From NCBI RefSeq assembly GCF_014805625.2, contig NW_023998567.1, positions 1,258,078 through 1,322,077 on the forward strand: 64,000 nt of DNA. Reading direction: 5' to 3'. The stretch's first letter is position 1, and each line of letters opens with the position of its first letter. A program made the translations under genes and the position numbers. The notes beneath the pieces are model-generated. The model was given only the letters and a program-made list of their open reading frames with translations. It did not search any database and was not told where the DNA came from. This document shows, one piece after another, positions 49,001 through 61,440 of this stretch. Source of the DNA: Glossina fuscipes (lineage: Eukaryota > Arthropoda > Insecta > Diptera > Glossinidae).

Positions 49001-50700
49001 TCCCAAGGCGTTTTGGGTATTGCACACATCCTTACATTGTTACCATATTCTCACTGCAAGTGATGCAAGGTATAAATATAAATATTTTAATATGATTTGA
49101 TTTAGTTCTGACTGAGAACCTGGCACAAGTAATGACAGAGATGGAGTGGAAATAGTAGAATTTTATAGCAAAGTATTCAATAACCGGTTTCATGATCTTT
49201 TGAAGCGGTGCAGTTGGTGCCAATCTTGTTCTAGCTTTTTACAGCTGTTAAATAAAAGCTTATGTCCATATAGATATATTCATACATGTATGCAACTGAG
49301 GTATATTGAAGTGGTTACATGAAATCTGACTTCTCCAAAACAAGTTATATAAATTACGTTTATTAAACTATTTTATTCAAATACCATTTCTGTTTATTTG
49401 AAATAGTTTCCTGCTGTTGTTTGCTTAAATACTTAGACCGAACTGCTGTTCACCTCCAAATTATAATCCAATAAGCTTTAAAACGAAAAAAAGCACAATT
49501 GTTATATTATATAAATGCGTTTGCAATACTCAATGAGTTTTGTACAAATGACGCAGACATTCACTCTTTGTTCAGGTTTAGATTACCTTGACATTGAAAT
49601 CGATCCGTATCATTAATATGTCGCGCACGTAGACGAATAAAATAATATAAACACAATATGCATGTAATAAGCAACGTAATACCGTAAAAACTAATAGCCA
49701 GGTATATGCGTGCACTTCCCTTGATTTGAGTCGTGACAAAATAAATAAGTAAAGATCATATTAAATAAATTTTGGCATTTTTCCGTGTTTTTTGATCCGT
49801 TCTCATGTCAACTTTATTGAACTGATACGACGGTAACATGTTTGAGATTTACATTTTTGTTCTTGAAGTTGTTTCACTTTCTATCTATGTCAATTTTCGT
49901 GTGTGGAACAGTGAGAATAACGCACAGGATGCTTCTTAAGATATACATAGTCTTGATCGGTAAAAAATTTTAAGCCGGTTAAGCGATGTCACCTGTTCAT
50001 TCATTCTTCCTGCTAGTTCCTATTGTTTGAAACTGCGTCCTTCTGCTAGAAATCTGATATTGTGCCGAAAAATAGATTCAAAATAAATATTTAAGACGTT
50101 TTTCTCAGCCATAACAACAGCAGTGAACTTAATTGAAAATATATGCTGAAAATATTTAATGCAACGTAACTGTAAGGTGTGGACATATGTAAGTGCAAAA
50201 AAAAAAAGACAGAAAACTTCCATATCCGCCTATATAACTGACATACGTTCAAGACGGTTAATAAGTACCGTGCTGCATGGGAACCGTTTTACACGAAACT
50301 AAAAATATAAATATATAAGAATATACAAATATACTAAATTTTATAAAACCTAAAAAGACGGTGAAATACCCGCAATACAGTGACAATACTTTGTCTAGAA
50401 GTTAATTTCAATGTAGATGACGTTCAATTCATTATATAAATATATAATTTATCTAACATAATGTTTGAGAGCTAAATAAAGCATTGAGTGAGAACTAATT
50501 GGCACCTAAACGACATTCATATTAACACTAGATCACAGTGCTTCATACAGTAAAATGTAAAACTTAGTCTAATAAGAGACTTGGCCCCTAAGAGGACCAG
50601 TTTACATCCCGATGGGAACTAATTCATAAAGTATCGACAAGCTTACAAAATATAAGCAATCTATTTGCAGTTTAAATAAAGTGGTTGGAATCATGAGTGT
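46050..50700. other. Long AT-rich intronic stretch, no gene recognised
   Basis: Reading both strands gave no conserved domain, splice-bounded exon or transposon core. Frames at 46746-46949, 46803-46985 (minus) and 47504-47773 (minus) match nothing I know. Several A/T homopolymer runs occur. Confidence 0.45.
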
Positions 50701-51260
50701 CGAATATCGATCTAGCACATCTTGAGCAGCTGTCTAGATGTGTGCGTTAAGCAACAGCGATTTGATATAATCGCTTGAACCGTCTACCGAGAATAAATAA
50801 TAAAAATTATTAAACTACTTGCGTAAAACCGAAGGGAAAAGAAAATCCTCGAAACTCTTGAAGGAACATTGCAATCTAGCCTACTGAGCAAGAATAGTGA
50901 TGAAATATCACCTTGACTAAGTTTTATTAAAAAGGCTCTTCCAAGATTCAATCTTCTTTGCACGGGACTAGGTAAGTTGATTGCAAGTAAACGATGTACA
51001 CACAGAGGTAATATAGCATAGCATCCCACTCCAAATAGGAGAAATAGTTTTTGAATTGCCTCGGTCATTTCAACGTAATAATTGCAGTTGGGAGACCAAG
51101 TGATGCACACATATCCAGTTCAGGGTCTCGCCAACAATATGTAGTCTTTTCGTTACATAAGAGTCGTCAAAATCTTTTGACCAGCTTTTTATAAAGCCTG
51201 GTACAGAAGCCGCCTTGCACACAACTGATTCGACATTTAATACAGAATAATATAACTTAA
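50700..51260 (-). mobile_element. Jockey-type LINE, copy E (C-terminal scrap)
   Basis: The minus strand at about 51250-50784 aligns with the end of ORF2 in copy B: PGFIKSWSKDFDDSYVTKRL, then CITWSPNCNYYVEMTEAIQK and RRLNLGRAFLIKLSQGDI. Sequence identity is clearly lower than between copies A, B and C, so this is an older copy or a sister family. Stops and frame changes are present. No A-rich tail could be fixed. Confidence 0.65.
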
Positions 51261-51559
51261 ATTGAGATATAAGCAGTGTGCACCGTGTTGCACCGAAACC
51301 GAAATTAAGATATAAAATTTTATGATAACTTAAACCTCATGCCAAATGCAAATTAACTTCACGTTTTTAAAAAATCAAATTAAGAGATGCAACATTGTGA
51401 TTGAATACCAAAATTAAAAATATTCTCAAAAAATAAGTAAAAACACTATAGTCGGCCAAAGCCTACGCGATTCTTCAGTTTTTCTTACGATGATTTTTCG
51501 AATTAATGTGCTGCATGGAAACGGTTGACAAAGTGATCCGATACAAAACATTTTCCATA

Positions 51560-51680
51560 GCGTTCATCCTGGACCACGTCAAAGTGTGAAAATCTCATCA
51601 AAATATATCAGCAATTGTTCTTTGAAGATAAGAAAAGAAGAAGGACAGACCAGTTTGAAAGTTTTTCTATCTCAAGTGAT
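51560..51680 (+). repeat. Dispersed repeat, partner at 25515
   Basis: It contains TTCATCCTGGACCA and CTCATCAAAATATATCA at a spacing like that of 25515-25650. The surrounding 51270-51990 shows nothing else. Confidence 0.4.
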
Positions 51681-51993
51681 TCGGGTTGTTGCATGAGCCC
51701 GCCTATACTTAATATGTCGTTGTGGCACCAGTGTTGTAGAGTATAATAATGATGACGATCACAAATTTAATTTTCATCAAAACTTATAGCCAATCTATTT
51801 TTTTTTTCAAATGATGAAATAAAAATAAAAGCAAAAATCGATTGAAAAATATGCATGCAATTTTTAAAAACCTGGTTTGATCATAAAATACACCTGCAGC
51901 CGTACTATATGCGGAAAAATTTTATTAAATTATCGATAAATAATAACGAATTATTGAAAATTAATTTTTAATGCTCCCCTGTTTCAAATCCAA

Positions 51994-52209
51994 ATGAGTA
52001 TCGCGTTAATCCGCAGTTTAACAGAAAGGCGAACGTGTTACCTGATGGCTACATCGAAAAAATTCTGTGAATTGCACTTTGAATTGCTTCTACCCCCGCT
52101 ATATTCTCCACCTCGGCGAATATTACCTAATTGGAACTATTACGAGGATGCCGGAGAAAAAACTCTGAACCAAATGATTGAGTTCTTACATAATTCGAAG
52201 CTTAGTTGA
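51994..52209 (+). pseudogene. mariner transposase C-terminal scrap
   Basis: The frame contains ELHFELLLPPLYSPP, a diverged form of the ELxFELLPHPPYSPDLAPSD block found around the last catalytic Asp of mariner transposases. That Asp-containing LAPSD segment is not preserved. The residues after it fit only weakly. No terminal inverted repeats were found. Confidence 0.5.
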
Positions 52210-53612
52210 AGTGCCTTAACAAAATTCTATGCGTGAAATAACGTCTTCCGAAACTAAGAAGTGTAAATTGGAATCACCGAATGCGAAATCAAAAACGTAT
52301 AATGTATTCAAAATTGTTAGTTAGCAACTTGAATTACAAAGTTTAAAAAACCAATCAATGTAATTAATTGCGAAGAATATACTTAATAAAAATTAAATAA
52401 TCCTCAAAATAAATTATCTACGCAGGTTCAAAAAATGAAATATGTATTCAAAAGGTCCGAAACTTGTGAGATGAAAGAAGTCATTTTAAAACTACGCCGT
52501 AATATTTGCATCTGACATCTACTTTTACTGATGACTATTACGCATTTCCTCTTTCTCCCTTTGCCAGGATGTTAAAACGGTAGGTAGCGATGCGATATGA
52601 TAAGAAGCACGCAAATTAAGTTAAGTTACGCTACGGCAGAATCGTCTATATTCACTATCTTTACCTTAAAAAGACTCGGAAAAAACAAACATCGATAATC
52701 TATGCTGGCTGGAAACGGCCCTAGCTTTTGCAGCCAACATCTTCATCCTTAAGACCGGAAGAATATTAGCTCCTAGCATTACAGGAATGGGCAGATGGGT
52801 ACACAAACATGCACAGATCAATTCGAAATTTGATGTTGACCAAAAATATATAAGCTGTATTACAGTGAAGTTGCTTTCTGGTTGTCCCTTCTTCAAAATG
52901 AATATTTAGCCTTCCTTCTGTAGTGGGAATAAAAAAGGAACGCTCAAATTAATCAGCATCAAAGCTGTAGGTCACATTAAACTGTTTGCCATGTACTTAC
53001 ACAAAAATTAAAAAAAATTTATGTCGCAAAATGTCGCACATCTATGATTTAATGCTTTTAAAACCTAGAACAAATAAATTCGGTTATAACGTATATGTAG
53101 CAAAAATAAGTTTTTCAATGTATTTCAATAATATTTTTCAATAAGTATTTCAATGGTCCGTGAATTTTCTGCAAAAAATCGATAGACGAAAAAGAAAATT
53201 ATACGGACATTAACGAATCCGCCATCCTTGAGGAAAAATCACATATGTTGTTTGTATATTTTCATATATAAAAATAAACATATTGTCTTATTAATTACTT
53301 TGCCATGGAGAAACTTACTTTTCATGAATGATTCTCTAGGATTTCGGTTGTAACGAATAAATTTTCACGTATATATTATTATAAACTTGTTTCGTAGCCA
53401 CTTTATGAAAGCAAACAAACGATTATACAAACATGTTTAAGTGACTTCAAGGTTCTTCGAGCTAACTCGAACAGTTTGTCAATTCGCTTGCGTCCGCATG
53501 CTTATGGAATTCAACGCGATGACTTAACATAAAAATTGTAAGAAGCAGTGTACCTTTATATGCGCAGGCAAGAATGTATATTTGCGAAAGCTAATATTTT
53601 AAAGATACTTAC
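52210..53612. other. Intron start of FATP, no other feature
   Basis: This is intronic sequence just downstream (on the minus strand) of the FATP anchor exon. No domain or transposon core was recognised; the 76-codon minus frame at 52896-52666 has no recognised similarity. Confidence 0.45.
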
Positions 53613-54004
53613 GTTAGATCTCGCTTAGACGTCGCACCGGCAATGTAGAACCATCTCCAACCTGGCTTTGTTAAAAACACAGCTAATAACGCTAAAGCTA
53701 GTGCTGGCAAGCCGAAAATCCAATTCATGTAGTACCAAATTAATGATATTACAACCGCTAAAAAACTGACACCAACCGCATACAAGACGAAAGAAAAAGC
53801 AACTGGAATATTCTTCAGAGATGATGTTTGTTTGGAGAGACTTTTCGGAGAGCACTTTGAAAGATCATCACATTCGTTCGTGAGCACCGCAATCGGGCTC
53901 TCATTTTGATCGGTTCTCACATCGATGTCGATAGTTATGTGCTGGTTATTAATCGGATGAATATCATCGTCAGCTAGATGTTGCTGCTCCACGGATGGAG
54001 GGGA
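53613..54004 (-). CDS. Fatp: FATP N-terminal membrane-anchor exon
   Basis: The exon encodes 130 residues plus two bases of a codon finished at 7972. Local residues 1-62 are polar and acidic (SPPSVEQQHLADDD onward). Residues 66-90 and about 95-111 are strongly hydrophobic and would anchor the protein in the membrane. The exon ends in GWRWFYIAGATSKRDL, the segment preceding the AMP-binding domain in fly FATPs. The acceptor is TTACTGTTTCTTACTACAG, ending at 54005, and the donor is GTAAGT from 53612. The frame stays open upstream to about 54148 but has no ATG before the membrane segment, so the start codon must come from an exon further upstream, probably outside the window. Confidence 0.88.
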
Positions 54005-55540
54005 CTGTAGTAAGAAACAGTAAAAGTGATCGTTTGACAATAAAGTTTCGTTTTCTTTAGTAATTGATGAATTTTTAAAAATGTGGTTGTTTTTGCTGTA
54101 ATTGAAGCGACTGCGAAACCTGCGGTAGCTACGCACATATAAGTGATGTCACAAAATAGAGTGCGGGGAGCGACGCATTGTTAGATAATAATTAATGCTG
54201 GAGCGAAATAAAAAATTTCTAATCAACATTTTTTTTGAGCCTTTTGTTACTCTGATTAAGTTCCACAACAGTTCTCAATAATAATGTTTTACTCTTTTAA
54301 AGAGTTACTACATATTGACGGCGAAAAAAAATCAATAATAGAATTGCTTTTCTTTTATGTATCATCGAATACTACTGCACGTAACAATTTCAATATCACA
54401 AATTAATTAATTAATTTCATTTTTTATTGAAACTTTAGCTATTTGATAATTATAACACTTTCTTTTTGTATACAAAGGTATGCAAAACAAACCCCGTCAA
54501 CCATTAGCACAGTCGCGTCGCACAACCTAACGACAATTACATACCTAATGATTTGCAAGTCAAAGGTTGAAAACCAAAAATTATAAATGCATAATTCAAA
54601 CCAAAGTCTAACTTTAATTCAATTATATGTATTCTTTCAAAGAAAATTAGCAACCAAAATAATTCGAAATGGGATAACATAGTTCAATTGGGTTGAAAAT
54701 GACACTTACGTGGGAATTTCATGTTAAAGCAACCAAAAATCATCCATGCGTGTAATATATATGTATCAAATTTCAAGTAAACAGCGTGGGTTGAAAACTT
54801 TTCTAAACTAAAAAAAATTAAAAATTTCTGGATGTCCTAGAAGCACAATATTCATATAATTAGAAAATTAAATGCTAATTGATTTTATAGCATATTTTTA
54901 AATTTTTAACAGAATATAAAGGGGTTCGCTTTGATGACGACGGAAGCGTGCATAAGCAGCTGTGTCTTCTATCTTTAAGGAAACAAAAGGTTGTCGATAA
55001 AGTAAACAATAAAAGCGAGTCAAAAATGGAGTACAAATACGTCGCTTCTGATGTTTAAATAAAAATAAACAAAACAATGTCGGTTTTGACAATTAATATG
55101 CTAACTAGGAAAGATTGCTTTGCTTGTTGTCATAAGATGAAATAATAACAGTGACGACAAGCATTGGTTATTCGTCGCTATTAGTGCAAGCAAATGGGAA
55201 AACAATGACAAGACTAATGGTTTGCGTAAAAATTTATTATATTTGGACTCCACATTATTAATACACTCTAATATATTGATGATATGACACATCAAATACA
55301 GCGTACTACACAATTTCGAGCTAAGAAATGATTATTACACATATATGCGTAACATTCAAAATTAACTTACAATGTTACTCTGTGATTACCGAACAGCCAT
55401 GAGAAAATTGCAGATGTGGAAAACTAAAGGTTGAAAGTAGCAAAAATTTGACACTTGTGCTGGGATTAATATAAACTGTGTTAATAAGCAGTTAAAATAA
55501 AAATAATGTTTACACTTAATTGTAATTGTTATACTTTCTG
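54005..55540. other. Upstream FATP intron, no feature seen
   Basis: The polypyrimidine-AG acceptor at its left edge supports an intron here. No further FATP exon or other gene was recognised. Confidence 0.45.
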
Positions 55541-55636
55541 GGTGTAAATACGTATCCGAAAGCTAACTTTCGTTCGCGACCAACCCAAAAGCACAAAAAA
55601 GAAAATTTTTTCTTTATATTTAATCGTGGCTGTCAA
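55541..55636 (+). repeat. Dispersed repeat, copy 2 (partner at 17868)
   Basis: It aligns with 17868-17972: a CACGTATCTG/TACGTATCCG start, the common TTCGCGACCAA core and an ATATTTAATCGTG end. Confidence 0.6.
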
Positions 55637-55760
55637 ACTCGGAAAAATAACAGTTGACTCTTGGGAAATAACCAAACAAATCAACTATTAATAGACGAAT
55701 AATTTTGGATGTTTATTATTTACGCATTTAATATATGCATGTATTTAGTTCAGTTAAGAA

Positions 55761-58690
55761 ATAAATTTTATTTTATTATTTCCACATGAAACTCAAATAG
55801 AATAACAATCGAATTCAATTGACCCTTGAAAGTAAATATAGAATATATAGGGAGACGCAAAGAAAAGAAAAAATAATACAAACAATTAAATAATAATTCA
55901 TGTATAAATAAATAAGAAAGAAGAGGCACAGCCGGTACGCATCCAAATTGCAAGTGACCATTGCTAACTGCTAACTGCAAAAGCATCAACATCAGTTATT
56001 TTCAAATCATAATTCATCAAGATGGCAAGTTAGTTTAAATACGATATAGGTAAATCACGCATATTAAGCAAAGTTGTTTTGATAACCTTTAAAGCATCCG
56101 TTGTTGACATTAAGTGGTTGAGATCATTTAGGTTTCTGCAAAAAACTTTGAACGAGTTAAACATCTCATAATTATGTTTACAATGGCTAAGCTTGATGAA
56201 AATAAAGTGCATGAAGAAGCAGTTAGAGACATCACAGCTTATGTAACGAAGTAATTGTGGACGAATCCATAATACCATTAATTAACTTAATTGAGAAGGA
56301 AACACCAAGAATCAAATAAATCCTCCTCTCGCAATTAACGGGAAGGATAGCAGAAATAACTTGTTTTTATAAAAAGGAACAGAGACGACTGGGTCAAAAT
56401 CCAAATTCCTAAAAACAAGAAATGTTTTTGAACGGATTCAGTTGAGTCTACATAACATGTAGAAAGGAGCCCCTACAACAGAGACATACTCAAGTATCGG
56501 TCTAACCAAGTGCATGTATAACCTTTTTCTAATGTAAGGAGCATTAAAGGCTTTCGACCACTTTTCAATGAAACGAAGCGCGGACGTAGCTATGCTTAAA
56601 GAGAGCTCAATGTGCAAATTAAAACGTAATCTTTGGTCGAATAGAAGCCCTAAATCGATTAACGGATCTTCGTTTTCCAACTTGCGTGAGTCAATGAAGT
56701 ACCTGGTATTGAATGACTTCCTTCTTGAGAAAGAAAGCATTCTTGTATTTTTTCATATTTAATTTCATAAAATTTAACGAGCACGATGTAACCAAATTAC
56801 TTAAGTCAATTTGAAAATGATACGATTCCAAGGAGAAGGGAAAAAACAGTTTAACAACGTTAACGTAGATTAACATCTGGCTCGATTTAATCACGGGGGG
56901 ATTATTAATGCAAAAATTAAATAAAAGCTTTGAGAAACGCCAGCCGTCACGGGCAATCCATCCGAGTTGATGAAGTAAACCGACTCTGAATGATCTGTTA
57001 TGAAGATAAGGTCTTATCCATTTCACCAAGTGCAAGGGGAAGCCAGAGGAATGGGCTTCGAATATCAATATGTTATTGCTAACCAAGCCAAACGCTTTAC
57101 TAAAATCAGTATACATCCTTGCGAGAGCCTCTAGAAAGAGCCTTAAAAACATATCAAGTAAACTCTAAGAGCTTCGTGACAGTAGATCACCCTTCCGGAA
57201 GCCGTGCGTGCTGGAAGGGAGAAGTCGGAGGTTTGATAGCAAAAGCTAAATGCTGGGTAACAACTCACTCAAACAATTTAGGTAAGACACTGAACTTGGC
57301 AATGCCTCTATAGTGATCAACGTGATGTCTATTTCCACGGAATATTGAAACTATCCTTTCAACACAAAGGGAAAACACCTGATTTCAAGCACTGATTAAA
57401 TATCTTTGAAATAATATCACTAAAACATCACTTTCTGAGCTACTTATCGGATCGGATACGAATATTCTATAGATGAATCGGAATCAGCAGTTGAAAAATT
57501 TTGTTGGAAGTATTCAGCAAAAAGATTTGAGGTTTCAATATTACCAGAGCTATTAAAAGATCCCTGCGAGGGAAATGTGAAAATTTTTCTTTTGGAGTTG
57601 GCATACTTAAAAAAATAGTCAGGATTAACAAGCAGTGAGGATTTTGTCAACTGAAAATATCTGCAATAACGTTGATGATTTAGGTAAGTAAAGCAATGCT
57701 TGCAGCAGAATTAGCGAAACAATCGTAAGCAGAACCACTTTTCATTATTTTTTTTTGAGTCTGTTTTACCAATTTTTGTAATATTTAATTCTCTTATTAA
57801 ACCATGGTGGCCATTTGCGTCGTTGGCGAAAGTGCTTGAATTGAACGGATGTAGAAATATCTAGGTTTAATACATTATGAAACGATGACACTAAATTTTC
57901 AATATTTGAAAGATGAGAATTAACCAGTAAAATATTGGTTGCGTTAAAATCATAAGGTTTATTGGAGGAAGTTGGATTTGGCACGTTAGAGTAATTCAAC
58001 GCATCATCATAATGGAAGAAAATGCAAACTGGTGGATGATACGGATTCTCAGGTAAACTATAAGGTTGGCGGCCATGTACAGCGATCTCAGGGAAATTGG
58101 CAAAGCATAGATATAGCAGTGTACCGCTACAATTAGAAGTACGGTTGTATTGAAGTAATTTACTATCAAATAAATCATTGAAAAACGCAACAGCTTTGTC
58201 GAATGTTGAAGCGGGGATCATACAGTCAGAATTATCACTACAACGCCAAGTGACTTGTGGTAAATTGAAATCTCCGAACGCTTTGTCTGTATCAGTAGGT
58301 TCAGAGTTTTTGGCCACATTACAAATGAGGGCAGCATGTTTCTTATAAATAGATATATTCGCATTTGTGAAAATGTAAGAACAAGTTACGTATGAGTGTT
58401 TATTGGCAATTTTCGCCCGAATGTTAGTAACTTCAATGCCGGGAAATTCATCTGAATATAACGAGACTGCAACAGATAGGCCAATTAAAACACCATCACC
58501 AGTACTATCCAATCGATACTTTCTGTAAATCTGGAAGGAATTGTGAAAAAGTTCCGACGAATGTAAATCGGGCTTTAAACAGGTTTCAGCGAAGGGCAAA
58601 CAGAAAAATTTCGTACTTAATGATATTATGAAAGTAGGACGAATTGTTGAGTTTAGGCTTCTAACAATTTGGTAAAAGGAAGTTACTGAT
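55761..58690 (-). mobile_element. Jockey-clade LINE, copy C (ORF2 and 3' UTR)
   Basis: The minus strand holds the whole length of ORF2 in decayed form and the family 3' UTR, ending in an A/T-rich tail near 55761-55780. Homology to copy B begins almost exactly at the ORF1/ORF2 junction (about 58690), so ORF1 is missing. It lies upstream of the FATP anchor exon, again sense to the gene. It is more diverged than copies A and B. Confidence 0.8.
56030..58660 (-). pseudogene. LINE copy C ORF2, broken
   Basis: The endonuclease is at 58599-57766: PFAETCLKPDLHSSELFHNS, FGDFNLPQVTW, LPENPYHPPVCIFFHY. The reverse transcriptase follows in pieces at 57650-57444 and 57152-56438: YTDFSKAFGLV (the second Asp of the motif replaced by Gly), YLHNRSFRV, then LIYVNVVKLF where copy B has LIYADDVKLF, so both catalytic aspartates are lost. 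The C-terminus at 56740-56030 has DLGLLFDQRLRFNLHIELSL and FIEKWSKAFNAPYI. Several frameshifts separate the pieces, and the conserved GVPQGS region is deleted or unreadable. Confidence 0.75.
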
Positions 58691-58957
58691 TAATAAAATC
58701 GAAATTAATTAACCAAATAGAAATAATAAAAAATTTATAATAAAAGTGTTGTCGCTATATTATTTCTTTTTTGTTCACCAACCAGAAAATCGAAATACAA
58801 AACTATTGTCAGAAATGTTTGTATGTGATAATATAGTTTCCCATTTTACTGAAAAAAACGAACTTGTTTGCATAAATTTATAAGTTTGGGAGATATGGAT
58901 TTTAATCGGGTGCTGATATAGACCTTAGGCGATGGTTTTTGAAAATCACTTGAAAAT

Positions 58958-59270
58958 TTACTGTGCTATAGAAAACAGAATTTGAGATGAATTTACTTCC
59001 ATTGATTCCAAGTTGTAGCCAATATCGAAAGCTTTTAAAGATAGTCCATTTGTCTCCAGATCAATCCCATCGGATGTTGGTAAATTCTTATCGCAGTCAT
59101 CATCAACCTCCTTTGGGTTTTTTCTCATAAAATCATTCAAAGCCATTTTGGCTGGTAATTTTAATTCATGCACTCATTTGATATGACTTCTTAAATCACA
59201 GTGAGAATTAAAGCGTTTGTTGCCACATCGCATATTAGCATTCTTTACGCATTCTCTATATATGTCTGAG
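58958..59270 (-). pseudogene. C2H2 zinc-finger protein remnant
   Basis: Reading down from 59270, RCGNKRFNSHCDLRSHIK, a TGA and then VH keep the exact F-x5-L-x2-H-x4-H spacing of a C2H2 finger. The first Cys of the usual Cys pair is Asn, and a stop sits between the two His. The following 70 codons (VHELKLPAKMALNDF to VNSSQILFSIAQ) look like an acidic linker or tail. Upstream minus-strand frames to about 59640 may belong to it. It could be a decayed host gene copy or a transposon-carried finger. No intron signals were found. Confidence 0.5.
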
Positions 59271-59639
59271 GAGGTCGGCTCTTACATTGATCGCTTAGTA
59301 TAGGTACACACGTGCAATACTTGTCAACATTGTTATCACTTATATCAGTTTTAATATTAGATTCAAAGTGTTCAAGATTTTGTAATCATTTACTTTTATA
59401 ACCTAATAATCTGGCATTAAAAATTTGAGAGAATGCGATAATTCTGTTTCAATACTCTTTGCATTATTTCCAGCGGTAGCGGGGAGAAATTTGATTACAA
59501 CGTAGGCAACATTGTCACCTGCCGAGACTCTTGTAAGTGTATGTAACTCTCAGAAACTTGTATCCCAAATTAGGAAAACTAAATGGAAACCAGAAACCTT
59601 CGCAAGTCCTTTGTTCTAAACATTCGACGCCGATTCCCA

Positions 59640-61440
59640 TATATACGCTTTAAGGCAGGAGATGTGCTAATCTTGCGGAGTCCCATTTCGATACATGATG
59701 CGTTATAATTCGGTCAGCGTAGGAAGATTACATGCTTTGTGTTGTTTTCATCCAGAGCAATAGTGTCTCATGCTTCTAATCTGGATGGAAATCAAATGAT
59801 TGCAGCGCTTGGAATGTTTATTTAGTAAGCGGGTTATTCACTAATGCAACCTGTTCTTTTGTTAGAACAGAATGGATTAAAATTTTGACAAGTAATATGT
59901 AAACAATTCCTTTTAGCTATGTTTGCGGTGTTTAAATCTGTTTGTTCCTTCAACTAAAGGGTTTAATACTTATGACAAACTTGTCAAGGCTAATAATTGC
60001 ATTTGGAATCTTCAGCAGTCAGTTGCATCAAAGAACATGGTTTGCCCATTCAAAGTTAATGGGAACACAACTCTGTTCTTAAATTACGTTCTCGGAAACG
60101 CTATAAAACTATACACTTCTCGTTTTTTTTTAGTATTCCACAGCACGTAAAAAGTGAAGCATGCTTTTCTGCATTTAACAAGTGAAAAAAAATCGAAACC
60201 TTCTGAGAGAGCAAGCTTGAACGTAGCACTTTTATGGTCCAGAAATTGTAGACTAATTGTAGAAAGTAATGAAAAGATTATTATAAGAAAAAGAGGAGAC
60301 TTTTCTCAAAACACAAACTCCACACTTAAAAATCAGGGGGGTAATCAAATATGTCAACGCATGTTTTCCCTAAAAGGGAAATTTATATATGACAGCTTTT
60401 TTGTCGGTAACCATATAGTTGAAAGTCAGTCCTCGCTTTTCTATTCAGCTGTTTCCAGAAAGAGAAATGTAAATATTTCACAGGAGATTGCCCTCAGCAT
60501 TTTTCGATGACTGTCGCTTTTTGGCATCATTCTCTGTTATATACATTCTCTCATATTTGTCAAATTAATTCAAAGCTGCGTTAGTGTTGGTTGTTTAAAA
60601 TTGCATTTGCAATTCCAGCAAAAAAGAGCTGGAACATTCCTTTGGAGTTCTGCGAGATTCTTACTGCGTTTAAATTTACTGAAAGACATTGTAATCTATT
60701 ATAATGGGCCTTAATGGCTTCGTGGTTACATAAATAAATATATAAACTAAATAAATCTAGGCCGTTACGAAACTTTTTCAATGTCATAGAAGTTATGCGA
60801 ATCAAAAAATTTTATTCAAATACTAATTCTTGCATGGCTTAGACGCAGTTTCCATACATTTTTCGAAAAATGTTTTACCTTCTCATATTTAAATAGAAGA
60901 TATTAACTTCCCCGCCAAACACCGTTTGCCCTTTTTGTGGCGCCGACCATGACACTCCACCGTTCTGTCCATAAATTAAACTGCAAAGGTGATAATTCAA
61001 AGATTTGTTATTCTTAAAACCAAATTTTAAAATTCAAAAAAACGTGGCAGACGCCTTGAACCTCAGAGCTATTATTCCCATCCCAAAGCAAAATTATCCC
61101 TTTCTCTCCAAAACGTGCCTAACTTGCCTGACCGAACACATCCGCGACTTACAAGCGATCCAATCCGGCGGCTCGTGTCTCCATACCAAATAAAAAATTG
61201 TTAAATTCTGCAACAGTTATCGACTTTGTCAATACCTCTAACTCAGTACCTCAGGGGTCTGACCTTATAAATAAATCACGAAATGACAAATATTCTTTCA
61301 AAAAATTCTATTGGTTCGTCTGTTACATGTTTATGTCACATTGCTCAAGAGAACAGTTTTAATCAGCGGCCCCACTTTGGTCCGCTTATCGATCAACTTT
61401 TCTCAATAATGAAAAGAGCACAACTAAAGTACAGATTTGT
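59640..61440. other. Stretch with one unassigned 118-codon frame
   Basis: The plus-strand frame 60154-60510 (first ATG at 60154) is longer than its neighbours and Ser/Lys/Arg-rich, with no recognised family. Nothing else was recognised on either strand. Confidence 0.3.

Larger units (their letters stand above)
7973..53612 (-). other. 45,640-bp intron of the FATP gene
   Basis: The intron is bounded by donor GTAAGT (reading down from 53612) and a pyrimidine-rich acceptor ending AG at 7973. The flanking exons encode consecutive segments of one FATP protein, and the phase (2 nt + 1 nt) matches. It holds at least a dozen mobile element relics on both strands. No other host gene was recognised inside it. 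Confidence 0.85.

Noticed and set aside
54005..54148. Upstream extension of the FATP anchor exon frame
   Set aside because: It has no ATG, and a good polypyrimidine tract plus AG at 54005 marks an acceptor, so I treated it as intron.
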